DNA of 64,000 nt from Chryseobacterium sp. JUb7 (GCF_024806495.1 NZ_JANUFF010000011.1:1-64000); one strand, 5' to 3'. Shown: positions 1-8,694, counted from the first letter of the stretch. Made by a program: numbers and translations. The notes: generated from the sequence alone by a model not told the origin.

Positions 1-39
1 AATATTTAAAAAAATAAAAAAAATCATACTTTCGCCTCA

Positions 40-110
40 CCCCCCCCCCCCAGCTCCTTTTCTTTTTTTTTTTTTTATTTCATGCGGGCGCGCCCCCCCC
101 CCCCCCCCCC
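40..110. other. Homopolymer tracts at window start
   Basis: Two pure C runs (12 C at 40-51, 18 C at 93-110) and a T run (14 T at 63-76) lie within 70 bases. Long G/C homopolymers are out of character for this AT-rich sequence. The stretch may be a hypervariable intergenic tract or an assembly or sequencing artefact. Just after it, around 119-152, is a degenerate form of the gcgagtagcgaaagcgggataaagc-like repeat seen again near 27000. No gene is visible in 1-216. Confidence 0.6.
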
Positions 111-216
111 GAAACTTGAAAAAGCGAGTAGCGAAAGCGGGATAAAGCTTCAAATAAAAAATCAGGTTTTCAAACATCAAAAACTTTTAGTATCCATCTT
201 CCCACCCATCTAAAAT

Positions 217-1575
217 CTAAACCGTCATTCCGATATCAATTCCTTTAATTTTTCTGTAAAGATCGGTCGCATAATTATCTGTCATTCCCGATACAAAATC
301 AATCACTCCCAATACTTTCTGATAATCCGTTCCTTCATCGTAAACGAATTGTTTAGGCAGTAATTTTAATGCTTTTTTATCATAGGATTTTCTGTCGTCG
401 GCAGATTTTAAAATTGATGGAATAAAATGATCCAGCAATTCATACATTACATTATAACCTGCATTTTCGATTTCTACAACCGCTTTATGATTGTAAATTT
501 TCTCGATAGAGAAAGACTCTATATCCTGTAAAGCTTTATTTTCTGATTTATAGATATCAAGAAGTCCCTGATCTAAATTTCCTTCAAGGATCGTATTGAA
601 ATTACTTTTATAAAGTTCAATCGATTTATTAATTAAAGCATTGATTACTTTGGCTCTCAGATAGGAAATCTGTTCGTTTTCGTTGCCGATAGAATTAAGT
701 TTTTGCTCTACTCTATTTACGTCATCGGTTTCGGATTTTACCAATTCAAAAAACAGATTTTTGCAGTCTGCTGTTGAAACGATTCCCAATCTGTGGGCAT
801 CTTCCATATCGATAATATTATAGCAAATATCATCTGCTGCTTCTACCAGCCAGACAAATGGATGTCTTTTAAAAATATAAGGTTCTTCACTTTCTGAGAT
901 TAAACTTGTTCCTTTTGCTATTTCAAGAAAAATATCTTTTTCATTTTGAAAAAATCCGAATTTCTTTCGGTGAATAATTCCTTTCTTCTTAGCAATCGCC
1001 TCACAAGGATATTTTGCAATACTTGCCAGGGTGGCAAACGTCAGCTGAATTCCTCCTGCATCTTTTCCCTGCTGTTGCTGAGCCAGCACCCGGATCGCAT
1101 TGGCATTCCCTTCGAAATTTACCAGATCCGCCCATTCTTTTTCATTAAATTTAGGCTTCAGATCATTTTCATTTCTTTCAAAATAACTGGCAATTGCATC
1201 TTCTCCCGAATGTCCGAATGCCGGATTTCCAACATCGTGACAAAGACAGGCCGCTGCAATGACATTTCCTAAATTATGAAGATAGAAGTTTTTAGAATCT
1301 TCCGTTAAATCACCCGTAAAGCTATCATGAATAAATTCTCCGATAACACTACCCAAACTGCGTCCGACAGATGAAACTTCCAATGAATGTGTCAGACGGT
1401 TGTGCACAAAAACACTTCCCGGAAGCGGAAAAACCTGAGTTTTATTCTGAAGTCTTCTGAAAGCCGATGAGAAAATAATTCTGTCAAAATCTCTCTGAAA
1501 ATCTGTTCTTGAAACTTTAGTATGTGGATTGTTTCCTGTACGCTGATTGGTGAAAATCTGGTTTAAGTTCATCAT
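217..1575 (-). CDS. dgt: Deoxyguanosinetriphosphate triphosphohydrolase (dGTPase, HD family)
   Basis: Cytosolic enzyme that hydrolyses dGTP (or other dNTPs) to the nucleoside and triphosphate, influencing dNTP pools. The 452-residue protein carries the HD-domain metal ligands: H63 in RLTHS, the HD pair at 113-114 followed by GNPAFGHSGED, and a further Asp in the VEAADDICY segment near residue 247. The start is a double ATG at 1575/1572 and either is possible. Length and motifs fit the dGTPase-like family. It is divergent from the glycosylase gene at 1643, with only about 70 bp between them holding both promoters. Confidence 0.93.
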   Translation of the reverse strand: MMNLNQIFTNQRTGNNPHTKVSRTDFQRDFDRIIFSSAFRRLQNKTQVFPLPGSVFVHNRLTHSLEVSSVGRSLGSVIGEFIHDSFTGDLTEDSKNFYLHNLGNVIAAACLCHDVGNPAFGHSGEDAIASYFERNENDLKPKFNEKEWADLVNFEGNANAIRVLAQQQQGKDAGGIQLTFATLASIAKYPCEAIAKKKGIIHRKKFGFFQNEKDIFLEIAKGTSLISESEEPYIFKRHPFVWLVEAADDICYNIIDMEDAHRLGIVSTADCKNLFFELVKSETDDVNRVEQKLNSIGNENEQISYLRAKVINALINKSIELYKSNFNTILEGNLDQGLLDIYKSENKALQDIESFSIEKIYNHKAVVEIENAGYNVMYELLDHFIPSILKSADDRKSYDKKALKLLPKQFVYDEGTDYQKVLGVIDFVSGMTDNYATDLYRKIKGIDIGMTV

Positions 1576-1642
1576 TTTTCAAAATTACTTCAAATTTTAC
1601 TTTTACGGAATAATATTTGAATTTTTATCGGAAAAAATAGCC

Positions 1643-2377
1643 ATGCCCGAAGGTCCGACAATAGTATTAATGAAAGAAGATCTGCAAAAATTTGCAGGCA
1701 AAAAAGTAATAACAGCAGAGGGCAATGCTCCCTTTGAAAAAGAATCTTTGGAAGGAAAAATATTACTTGAAATCCGAACTTTTGGAAAACAGACTTATCT
1801 GATTTTTGACGAATTTGCAATAAGAATTCATTTGTTAATGTTCGGCTCTTATGAAGTAGACCAACAGACAAAACCTGATCAGCAATTACAATTATCACTG
1901 ACTTTTAAAATGGGCGGCATGTATTTTTATACCTGCAATGTAAAATGGGTTGATCTTGAATTTTTATCAAAAATTGACTGGGAAGCCGATGTGATGAGTG
2001 ATGAATGGAAGCCTAGGAAGGCTGAGAAAAAATTAAAATCAAATGCTGAAATGATGGTTTGTGATGCCTTGATGGATCAGGATATTTTTTCGGGGGTTGG
2101 AAATATTATTAAAAATGAAGCATTGTTCAGAATTGGAATTCATCCTGAAAGTCTGATCAGAAATTTACCGCCGAAGAAATTAGAAGAACTTATAGATGAA
2201 GCCAGAAATTATAGTTTTGATTTCAAAAAATGGAAAAAAGCCAATGTACTAAAAAAACATTTTCAGGTTTACCATCGGAAAAACTGTCCGAAATGCGGCG
2301 CTGAAATCATTAAAAAAGACACTGGCTCTGGTAAAAGAACAAGTTTTTACTGTGAGATAGATCAAAAATTATATTAA
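1643..2377 (+). CDS. Fpg/Nei-family DNA glycosylase (endonuclease VIII-like)
   Basis: Base-excision repair enzyme of the formamidopyrimidine/endonuclease VIII family, 244 residues. The start is set at the ATG giving MPEGP, because Pro2 and Glu3 are the catalytic residues after Met removal; an upstream in-frame extension would bury them. Lys49 (FGKQTY) fits the conserved active-site lysine. The middle holds the helix-two-turn-helix region (QDIFSGVGNIIKNEALF). The C-terminal zinc finger is atypical: C215, C218 and C237 are present, but the expected fourth cysteine is D240 (CEID where the family has CxxC). Bacteroidetes members are usually called endonuclease VIII-like; the lesion specificity is not readable from sequence. 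Confidence 0.88.
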   Translation: MPEGPTIVLMKEDLQKFAGKKVITAEGNAPFEKESLEGKILLEIRTFGKQTYLIFDEFAIRIHLLMFGSYEVDQQTKPDQQLQLSLTFKMGGMYFYTCNVKWVDLEFLSKIDWEADVMSDEWKPRKAEKKLKSNAEMMVCDALMDQDIFSGVGNIIKNEALFRIGIHPESLIRNLPPKKLEELIDEARNYSFDFKKWKKANVLKKHFQVYHRKNCPKCGAEIIKKDTGSGKRTSFYCEIDQKLY

Positions 2378-2392
2378 AAAAACAAGAATTGT

Positions 2393-3484
2393 ATGAAATT
2401 ATTTTATTTAATGCTCATTCCTATTTCTACCCTGTCCTGTAAGCAGTACCAGACAGAAAAAAGCTGTTTCGAAGATGGAAAAGACAATAAAGTTCAATAT
2501 AAAGAATTCTCAATTGATAAACCTGAAGATATTATTAAAGCCAATCCGGATCATGTGAAATTTACGACTAATAAGAACATTGAAAGCTATGAAGAGGATT
2601 ATAACAATGATCGTAATATGGATTTTTTAAAAGATGAAAATGCATGGAAAAAAAGAGCTGAAGAATATCAACTCAGATTCTCCGACCTGATAAAAAATTT
2701 CGGCGAACAATTCAATTATAAAAATATCCAACATACAAATAATGTAATCTATGGAATTGGTGAAAATCAATTTGGATATTGGTTTCTGGAAATAAAAAAC
2801 AATATTCCGAATGCCTATTATTTAGGACTTAGTAAGTTTTCTTATCTTAATGATCAGCAACCTGAAAATTTTATATCCGGTAATAAGTTTGTGGCTCATG
2901 GAAGTTTGATACGGATCAGTGAAAGCTGGGGCTATCCTTTTGGTCCTCCTACTGAAGCAGTAAGAGATCGATTAGCTTTTGAAATCAATCTTGATGCTGT
3001 AAGAAAAGATACTGATCATGATCGTTTCAATGATTTATTTGAGGAATTAATTTTATTAAATCCGAAGTCTGCAGATACTGATAGCGACGGCGTTCCGGAT
3101 TTCACAGACGTCAATCCACTATACAAATCTGAAAGTTCAAAGTTTGCAGATCTTTATTCCCAAGTGATCGATAATGACTACCAGAGTTTTAATTTTTCTA
3201 AGAGTAACTATTTTTTTACAGGTTATTTTTCAGACTGTGATTATTTTCAGAAAATTACGCCCAAAAATGTAAAGGTTCTGATCTACCCCGAAAAAAAGCA
3301 GAATATGTTAAAGTCAGACTATAAATCAGGGATGTTTCCAGTCCATTTGGGAAGAATTAAAAAAGATAAAAACACGAATAAATTTTATATTAACTATGGA
3401 AATGGCGGTGGCGGCGGATTTATTGAGGCTGTTTTTAAAAATAAAAAATGGACTTTGAAAAAAATATCAACTCATGTCGTTTAG
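2393..3484 (+). CDS. Hypothetical lipoprotein with calcium-binding-like DxDxDG repeats
   Basis: The 363-residue protein begins with a short hydrophobic signal and a lipobox ending at Cys16 (STLSC), so it should be a lipoprotein. Residues about 203-242 contain two acidic segments, DTDHDRFND and DTDSDGVPD, typical of thrombospondin type 3-like calcium-binding repeats in secreted Bacteroidetes proteins. A glycine run (GNGGGGGF) occurs near the end. No catalytic domain is recognised. It starts 15 bases after the glycosylase stop and may be cotranscribed, but no functional link is evident. Confidence 0.7.
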   Translation: MKLFYLMLIPISTLSCKQYQTEKSCFEDGKDNKVQYKEFSIDKPEDIIKANPDHVKFTTNKNIESYEEDYNNDRNMDFLKDENAWKKRAEEYQLRFSDLIKNFGEQFNYKNIQHTNNVIYGIGENQFGYWFLEIKNNIPNAYYLGLSKFSYLNDQQPENFISGNKFVAHGSLIRISESWGYPFGPPTEAVRDRLAFEINLDAVRKDTDHDRFNDLFEELILLNPKSADTDSDGVPDFTDVNPLYKSESSKFADLYSQVIDNDYQSFNFSKSNYFFTGYFSDCDYFQKITPKNVKVLIYPEKKQNMLKSDYKSGMFPVHLGRIKKDKNTNKFYINYGNGGGGGFIEAVFKNKKWTLKKISTHVV

Positions 3485-3559
3485 CCGATAGATTTGTTGT
3501 CGTTTTTGAGTTTCTATCCCACTTGCTTCCTCTCTGTGATACCTTAAAAATCAAATCCA

Positions 3560-4285
3560 TTAATTTTCAATATTCAGCGAACCTCCGGAATAGGCTTTAA
3601 AAAATTCTGATTTATATACTTCTCCCAACGGGACTTCGGATTCTCCGATGTACAGATTATGATTATCAAAAGAGTCGATATAATTCATATTGATTACATA
3701 TGATTTGCTTACTCTTAAAAAATTTGAGAATGGAATTTTCTGATGAATAGTTTTTAAATTCATTGCCGTGATCAACTTTTGCGACTGGGTATGAATCACA
3801 ACATAATCTTTAAGACCTTCAATAAATTTAATATCCGAGAAATTGATTTTATAATATCTTCTTTCTGCTTTTATAAAAAGAAAGTCATCCGTATTAGATT
3901 CTATGGTATTTTTAACCGTATCACCGGATAATAAATCTTTGTAAAGAACGGCTTTACTGATCGCTTTTTCCAGCCGGTTTTTCTCAATCGGCTTCAATAA
4001 ATAATCTACGGCATCAAGCTCATAACTCTTCAGGGCATATTGAGAATAAGCGGTGGTAAAAATAACAAGACTTAATTCAGGAAGCATCTCAGCAAATTCC
4101 AAACCTGTCACCATAGGCATTTCAATATCAAGAAAAATAAGATCTACTTCATTTGTTTTCAAAAACTCCATAGCAGCAGGAGCATTGGAAAACTCGCCCA
4201 AAATTTCCAGTTTGGACACTTCATTAATTAATGAACGCATTTCTGATCTTGCCAGCGGCTCATCATCTACAATAATACAATTCAT
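3560..4285 (-). CDS. LytTR-family response regulator
   Basis: DNA-binding response regulator of 241 residues. The receiver domain (about 1-120) has acidic pocket D7/D8, phosphoacceptor D53 (FLDIEMP) and a conserved Lys in YLLKPI. The C-terminal LytTR DNA-binding domain (about 135-235) has the typical FLRVSKSYVINMNYI segment. Its start overlaps the stop of the upstream kinase gene by four bases, so the two are translationally coupled. LytTR regulators bind pairs of direct repeats about 21 bp apart; a candidate site lies at 5458-5490 upstream of the divergent operon. Confidence 0.93.
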   Translation of the reverse strand: MNCIIVDDEPLARSEMRSLINEVSKLEILGEFSNAPAAMEFLKTNEVDLIFLDIEMPMVTGLEFAEMLPELSLVIFTTAYSQYALKSYELDAVDYLLKPIEKNRLEKAISKAVLYKDLLSGDTVKNTIESNTDDFLFIKAERRYYKINFSDIKFIEGLKDYVVIHTQSQKLITAMNLKTIHQKIPFSNFLRVSKSYVINMNYIDSFDNHNLYIGESEVPLGEVYKSEFFKAYSGGSLNIEN

Positions 4286-5358
4286 ATAGGAATAATTAAT
4301 TTAACGACATATTCATTTTCTGTGGAAATAATTTCCAGATCATAGGTTTTTCCATATAAAAGTTCAAGACGCCTCCTGATATTGGCGAGCCCGAGCCCAC
4401 TGTACTTTTTGTCCGAAACTACAAATTCTGGGTTTCGGGAATTGGTACAGGTAAAATATAATTCTCTATTCTCAATTTCAACATCAATTCTGATATAAGA
4501 TTCTTTCCCATTTAGTTCTACACTATGCTTGATGGCATTTTCTAAAAATGTTGTGAAAAGATTGGGCGGAATAAAAGTGCTGTTCAGTATTCGCCGGTCG
4601 GTTTTACTTTTAATTTCAACCGAAAGGTTTTCCCGCCTTATTTTTTCCAGGTTTAAAAAATTGGATAAAAACTCAATTTCTGACGTTAATAGAGTTTTTT
4701 CCTCGCTGTTTTCATAGAGTTGATATCTTAAGAATTCAGAAAGCTTGATAATAACTGTCGATGCTTTTTCAGGATCTGTTCTGATTAATGCCTTTACATT
4801 GTTCAGCATATTAAACAGAAAATGAGGATTGATCTGATTCCGTAACTCATTGAGCTCCATATTCAGTGTAAGGTTACTTAATTCTGTAATCCTTTTATTG
4901 TCTTTCGTCCATTTTTGTAAAAGTTTGATCGTTGTTGTGGTCAGAATAATCGGAATACACATTAATACCCCTTCATAAATCCCGCCTTTCTCCCCTTCGC
5001 GATGAATATTAACGACTCTAAAATCTGAAAAGAAGACATCAAAACAGTATCCTATAAAGTTGAGCCCCATTACTCCCAATAAAATCAAAAGAATGAGATA
5101 AGTGATATACTTTGTTTTAAAGAAAAATAAAGGAACCAGTACATAAATATTGATATATACCATTCCTATCAATAATATATAAACGAAAAAAAGGATATAG
5201 TACTGATGAATTCCCGAATACCAATGCCAGAAACGAGCATTATAAATTAAAAGAAAAAAGAAAATAAGAAATACCAGATGCCGTAACAGCCTGTATCGGT
5301 CTTCAATAAGAAAATCGATAAACCAGTTGTTTTTCAGTTCTTCGGAAATGTATTTCAT
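4282..5358 (-). CDS. LytS/YpdA-type sensor histidine kinase
   Basis: Membrane sensor kinase of 358 residues. Several hydrophobic helices occupy residues about 25-145, with no large extracellular sensor domain. The cytoplasmic part has the His_kinase motif NQINPHFLFN with H179 as predicted phosphoacceptor, followed by a HATPase_c region with GLGLANIRRRLE. It is paired with the LytTR regulator that overlaps its 3' end. The ligand is unknown. The gene is divergent from the 5545-6938 operon, so the two share a control region of about 185 bp. Confidence 0.92.
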   Translation of the reverse strand: MKYISEELKNNWFIDFLIEDRYRLLRHLVFLIFFFLLIYNARFWHWYSGIHQYYILFFVYILLIGMVYINIYVLVPLFFFKTKYITYLILLILLGVMGLNFIGYCFDVFFSDFRVVNIHREGEKGGIYEGVLMCIPIILTTTTIKLLQKWTKDNKRITELSNLTLNMELNELRNQINPHFLFNMLNNVKALIRTDPEKASTVIIKLSEFLRYQLYENSEEKTLLTSEIEFLSNFLNLEKIRRENLSVEIKSKTDRRILNSTFIPPNLFTTFLENAIKHSVELNGKESYIRIDVEIENRELYFTCTNSRNPEFVVSDKKYSGLGLANIRRRLELLYGKTYDLEIISTENEYVVKLIIPI

Positions 5359-5431
5359 TGGCTAATTATCAGAAACAAAAATAAGTAATAACGGAATCGG
5401 AAGGCATAATATTATACCAACCCTGCAATTT

Positions 5432-5524
5432 ATTATACAAAATTTTTCAACTCCCGATTTTGTATAAAATATAAGGCATTTCGTATAAAAAACACTTTCC
5501 CGAAAGCTATTCTCTATTCCTTTG
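5432..5524 (+). promoter_or_regulatory. Candidate LytTR operator and promoter for the 5545 operon
   Basis: Two direct copies of TTTYGTATAAAA lie at 5458-5469 and 5479-5490, exactly 21 bp apart start to start. An inverted copy (TTATACAAAA, 5432-5441) lies upstream. A -7-like box, TTCCTTTG (one mismatch to TAnnTTTG), is at 5517-5524, 59 bp after the first repeat. A two-turn direct-repeat spacing is the usual layout for LytTR regulators, and the divergent gene pair encodes one. Assignment of the site to that regulator is inference. Confidence 0.6.
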
Positions 5525-5544
5525 TCCTGTAAAATTTAAAATGT

Positions 5545-5973
5545 ATGGAATTAAACGCTTTTCAGGAATTAACTGAGAAAATCACATTGGAATGCTTTTA
5601 TATGTCTGATTCTCAGCAGGAAGAAAAAATCATTCAGTTAATTGATCTTCACCATTTTATAGAATGCTATAATCAAAGTTTAAAAGTGATTGATTATGTA
5701 AACAATCCGGTGAATATTATTGAAGAAAACGGAACAAAAAAGGGAATTTTATTTTATGATCTGAAGTTTTCGGCACCTTTAAATCCTTATGCTTCGGAAG
5801 AATTCAAAAAACAGCATCATCTTGAGGAACTTTGGTTTGTATTTGTAGAAGAGGATATGAAAACGCCTCCGGGTATGCATTCGGATTTTATTATCGAAAA
5901 CGGAATTGAAGTATTCTATGACAAGATATTCATTTTCAATTTTTTTCAGTCAAAAATCACCCCTATAAAATAA
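5545..5973 (+). CDS. Hypothetical protein, first gene of LytTR-adjacent operon
   Basis: A 142-residue protein without signal peptide or membrane helix and with no family I recognise. It is acidic, with a conserved-looking aromatic core (LEELWFVFVEED, IEVFYDKIFIFNFF). It lies two bases upstream of the outer-membrane protein gene at 5976, so the two are almost certainly one transcript. The operon is divergent from the LytS/LytTR pair and preceded by a 21-bp direct repeat, so it is a plausible target of that regulator. Confidence 0.7.
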   Translation: MELNAFQELTEKITLECFYMSDSQQEEKIIQLIDLHHFIECYNQSLKVIDYVNNPVNIIEENGTKKGILFYDLKFSAPLNPYASEEFKKQHHLEELWFVFVEEDMKTPPGMHSDFIIENGIEVFYDKIFIFNFFQSKITPIK

Positions 5974-5975
5974 AT

Positions 5976-6938
5976 ATGAATACTTTCAAAAAAACTGTTC
6001 TTACCTCTTCCCTGCTCACCTTTTCCAATTTTTATCTGGCTCAGACCCGTGACAGCATTCCGCAAAAAGTAATGGCCTATGTAGCCGAAAAGTTTCCTTT
6101 GGCAAGAGATTTCAATGTAGAGTTTACCCAGCTTACGCCTTATAAATTCTCTTCAAAACTTCATGGTGCAGATTTGCCGGAAAATAAAGTGAATAATTTT
6201 TCACAGGTGAAGTTAAGTTCAAATATTAATCTGATCAGGACAAAAAAGTGGATTTTAAGCACCACTTTAAATTATCGCTACACCTCTGTTGATACCGAAA
6301 ATTCTATTTCAGATTATGCCAAAAACAATGATTTTCATTACCACTCCGAGACACTGAGTTTCACTTATTTTTCTAAACTGTTTAATAAAACGACTGTCTT
6401 TTCTGCCAATTTTTCTATTGACGGAAGCGAGCAGCATTTTGAAAGAATGCGCGGTATGGTTACCGGAACAATGATTTTAAAAGCCAATCCTAAAACTAAA
6501 ATGAGTGTGGGGCTGGTCGGAATTATAGATCCCAGTTCTCAGGTTCCTGTAATCCCTACATTTACCTATGAACATACCTTTAATAATGGCTGGATTGCTG
6601 ACATCATACTGCCTAAAAGAGTTCTGATCAAAAGAAATATTTTCGAAAACGGAAGAATATCTTTCGGTACTGAGATGGATAATACTTCATTTTATATTTA
6701 TGATGCCGACAAAAAATATGAGTACAGACAACTTGAAATTAATTCCGGAGCGATGTATGAGCAGAAAATAGGAAGTTTTATCGGAACATTAAAAACAGGC
6801 ATCAGAGCAGTTCCGAACGCCAGAATATTTGAAAAAAATGAATCTTTTAAAGATTACTTCTTTGAAGCCAGCCCTAAGCCTTCTTTTTATTTCAATATCG
6901 GGATTTCTTATAATCCATTTGGAAAAAGAAAAAATTAA
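5976..6938 (+). CDS. Outer-membrane beta-barrel protein (DUF6268-like)
   Basis: The 320-residue protein has an N-terminal signal peptide (cleavage probably after FYLAQ, about residue 23) and alternating hydrophobic strands through the rest, ending in a short barrel-closing strand (FYFNIGISYNPFG). This fits a transporter or structural barrel of the DUF6268 type found in Bacteroidetes, often next to LytTR two-component systems. It follows the 5545 gene with a two-base gap and should be coexpressed with it. Substrate unknown. Confidence 0.72.
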   Translation: MNTFKKTVLTSSLLTFSNFYLAQTRDSIPQKVMAYVAEKFPLARDFNVEFTQLTPYKFSSKLHGADLPENKVNNFSQVKLSSNINLIRTKKWILSTTLNYRYTSVDTENSISDYAKNNDFHYHSETLSFTYFSKLFNKTTVFSANFSIDGSEQHFERMRGMVTGTMILKANPKTKMSVGLVGIIDPSSQVPVIPTFTYEHTFNNGWIADIILPKRVLIKRNIFENGRISFGTEMDNTSFYIYDADKKYEYRQLEINSGAMYEQKIGSFIGTLKTGIRAVPNARIFEKNESFKDYFFEASPKPSFYFNIGISYNPFGKRKN

Positions 6939-7119
6939 TCAAATGATTGATTTAACTTTTTTGTAAAAAAATAATCCAAGGGATAACTTATTGAAGAGAT
7001 TTATTTTAATAACTAAAACCACGCAGTGCAATCGATTAATTTTCAATTATTTATTCTCTGCCTATCTAAAATTTAATCTGAATCATTTTTAATAAGAATA
7101 ATATTTTAAATCCATAGAC

Positions 7120-7776
7120 ATGTCCATTCCAAAACAAATATTCCAGACTTTTAAGACAAAAAAGCTTCCTCTGATCACGAAATTACATATCTGGTATATG
7201 AAGAAAAAAAATCCTGAATACCGTTATTTTTTCTATGATGATCATGATATTGAAAAGTTTATCACAGATGAATTTCCACCCGAATATATTGAAAGTTATA
7301 ATAAACTGACAATCGGCGCTGCCAAAGCTGACTTTTTCAGATATGCCGTTTTATATAAAAAAGGAGGTGTATATCTCGATATCGACAGTGCCATTACCAA
7401 GCCTTTACGATATCTGATTAAAGAAAACGATGAAGCCGTTATCAGTGCAGAGAGACACCCGAATCTTTATGTACAGTGGGGTCTTATCTTCAGTAAAAAC
7501 CATCCGTTTCTGAAAAAAACCCTTGAGCTGATGATTGATAATATCCAGACGCACCGCTATCCGAATGATGTACATTCTACAACGGGTCCATCTGTATTCA
7601 GCCAGGGTATTAAAAGGTCATTAGAAGAAAATCCGGAAATCCCTTACAGATTATTTGAAGGAATTGAATTCCGGGGTTATTTGAAATTTAAGTATAAACT
7701 GGGTAAATTTTTCCTTTACGAAAAAAGAGCTGAGCATTGGAAACAACAGCAGAAAACGCAGGATATCATTGCTTAA
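7120..7776 (+). CDS. GT32-type glycosyltransferase
   Basis: The 218-residue protein starts IPKQIFQTFKTKKLP, the typical opening of OCH1/capsular-polysaccharide sugar transferases with a DXD motif (Gly_transf_sug). It contains AKADFFRYAVLYKKGGVYLDIDSAI, in which the YLDID (DXD) motif binds the nucleotide-sugar metal, and a downstream HSTTGPSVFS segment. It lacks a signal peptide and acts in the cytoplasm, adding a sugar to a polysaccharide, glycolipid or glycoprotein. No other glycan genes are nearby, so the acceptor cannot be guessed. Confidence 0.85.
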   Translation: MSIPKQIFQTFKTKKLPLITKLHIWYMKKKNPEYRYFFYDDHDIEKFITDEFPPEYIESYNKLTIGAAKADFFRYAVLYKKGGVYLDIDSAITKPLRYLIKENDEAVISAERHPNLYVQWGLIFSKNHPFLKKTLELMIDNIQTHRYPNDVHSTTGPSVFSQGIKRSLEENPEIPYRLFEGIEFRGYLKFKYKLGKFFLYEKRAEHWKQQQKTQDIIA

Positions 7777-7791
7777 ATAATACTCCTGTTT

Positions 7792-7817
7792 TTTAATTTA
7801 CATTTAAATTAAATTTT
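7792..7817. terminator. Possible AT-rich bidirectional terminator
   Basis: TTTAATTT (7792-7799) and AAATTAAA (7806-7813) form an 8-bp stem, followed by a T run on the plus strand. It sits between the convergent glycosyltransferase and SMR genes. The stem has no G:C pairs, so strength is doubtful. Confidence 0.35.
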
Positions 7818-7824
7818 TCCAATT

Positions 7825-8160
7825 TTAGTGCGATCCCATCTTTGAGAATAAATTAATCACAATTACACCTAATACGATTAATACTATTCCGATAATCGCC
7901 GGCATATCGGGAACCTGTTTAAAAGCGACCATCCCGATAATCGTAATAAACACAATTCCTACGCCCGACCAAATGGCGTAGGCTATTCCTATTGGAACCT
8001 GACGAAGCGTAAGGCTCAACAGATAAAAAGTCGCTATATATCCCACAACGGTAATGACAGACGGAATAATTCTGGTAAACTGTTCAGATTTTTTCAGAAA
8101 AGTAGTCGCTATAATTTCAAAAACAATAGCCAGCACCAGATATATATAACTGCGTATCAT
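7825..8160 (-). CDS. Small multidrug resistance (SMR) family transporter
   Basis: A 111-residue four-helix inner-membrane protein of the EmrE/SugE family, expected to work as a proton-coupled dimer exporting cationic compounds. The membrane-embedded glutamate (E15 in AIVFEIIATT) matches the essential Glu14 of EmrE, and LRQVPIGIAYAIWSGVGI is the family signature in helix 3. The start is the ATG at 8160; the codon just upstream is a TTG. It is a single-gene unit. Whether it is a Qac-type exporter or a guanidinium-type (Gdx) exporter is not settled; the IAYAIWSG signature leans towards the EmrE side. Confidence 0.9.
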   Translation of the reverse strand: MIRSYIYLVLAIVFEIIATTFLKKSEQFTRIIPSVITVVGYIATFYLLSLTLRQVPIGIAYAIWSGVGIVFITIIGMVAFKQVPDMPAIIGIVLIVLGVIVINLFSKMGSH

Positions 8161-8532
8161 CAATAAAGAATTTCTACAAAAGTATTAAAATTGAAAATCC
8201 TGCCGAAATCAATTTCAATAAAAGAAACATACAGTTCACATTAAAGTGATTAAAAATTTCAACTTCATTTAATTTTTATTAATATTAAATTTCGTGTAAG
8301 TGTTAAAATTTATTTTTTAACAGCCGGTCTTATGCATATCATTTCTTCTTTTTTGCATTATCAAGTCTTAAATATAAGACCAGAAAGTATTAACAGATTT
8401 TCAAAAATTTACAGATAAGATAATAAAAATAACATTAATTTTTCAAAAACATATTAAATAATTGTAAACAAAAAGATACAAAACCTTAACATAACACAAC
8501 ATAAGTGACTGATAAACATCATGATTATTTCA

Positions 8533-8563
8533 TTTGGCACATCATTTGAAAGTTGTAATATTG
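8533..8563 (+). promoter_or_regulatory. Bacteroidetes-type promoter for the 26-residue peptide gene
   Basis: TTTG at 8533-8536 and TAATATTG at 8556-8563 (one mismatch to TAnnTTTG) with a 19-bp spacer match the Bacteroidetes -33/-7 promoter. Transcription would begin near 8570, giving a leader of about 45 bases before the ATG at 8614. Confidence 0.6.
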
Positions 8564-8613
8564 CAAATGTAAAATTGATAATAAAAAGTCAAATAATTAT
8601 AAATAAAACAAAA

Positions 8614-8694
8614 ATGGTAACTTACATCGGAATCGCAACATGTTTAGTAGTATTCGCTTCTTACTTTATGACAGTAAAAAGAGAGAATAACTAA
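8614..8694 (+). CDS. 26-residue single-pass membrane peptide
   Basis: Short open frame from ATG to TAA encoding 26 residues: a hydrophobic run of about 17 (TYIGIATCLVVFASYFM) followed by a positively charged tail TVKREN-N. This is the layout of small single-pass inner-membrane peptides with a cytosolic C-terminus. A good -33/-7 promoter lies about 50 bases upstream, and the start is preceded by an A-rich sequence (aaataaaacaaaa) as in normal Bacteroidetes genes. No other gene occupies 8161-8905. No function can be assigned. The coding call depends on promoter position and peptide character; conservation in related genomes would settle it. Confidence 0.6.
   Translation: MVTYIGIATCLVVFASYFMTVKRENN

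Noticed and set aside
946-1272. Open frame on the plus strand inside dgt
   Set aside because: It lies fully antisense to a well-supported gene, has no start signal and an irregular composition.
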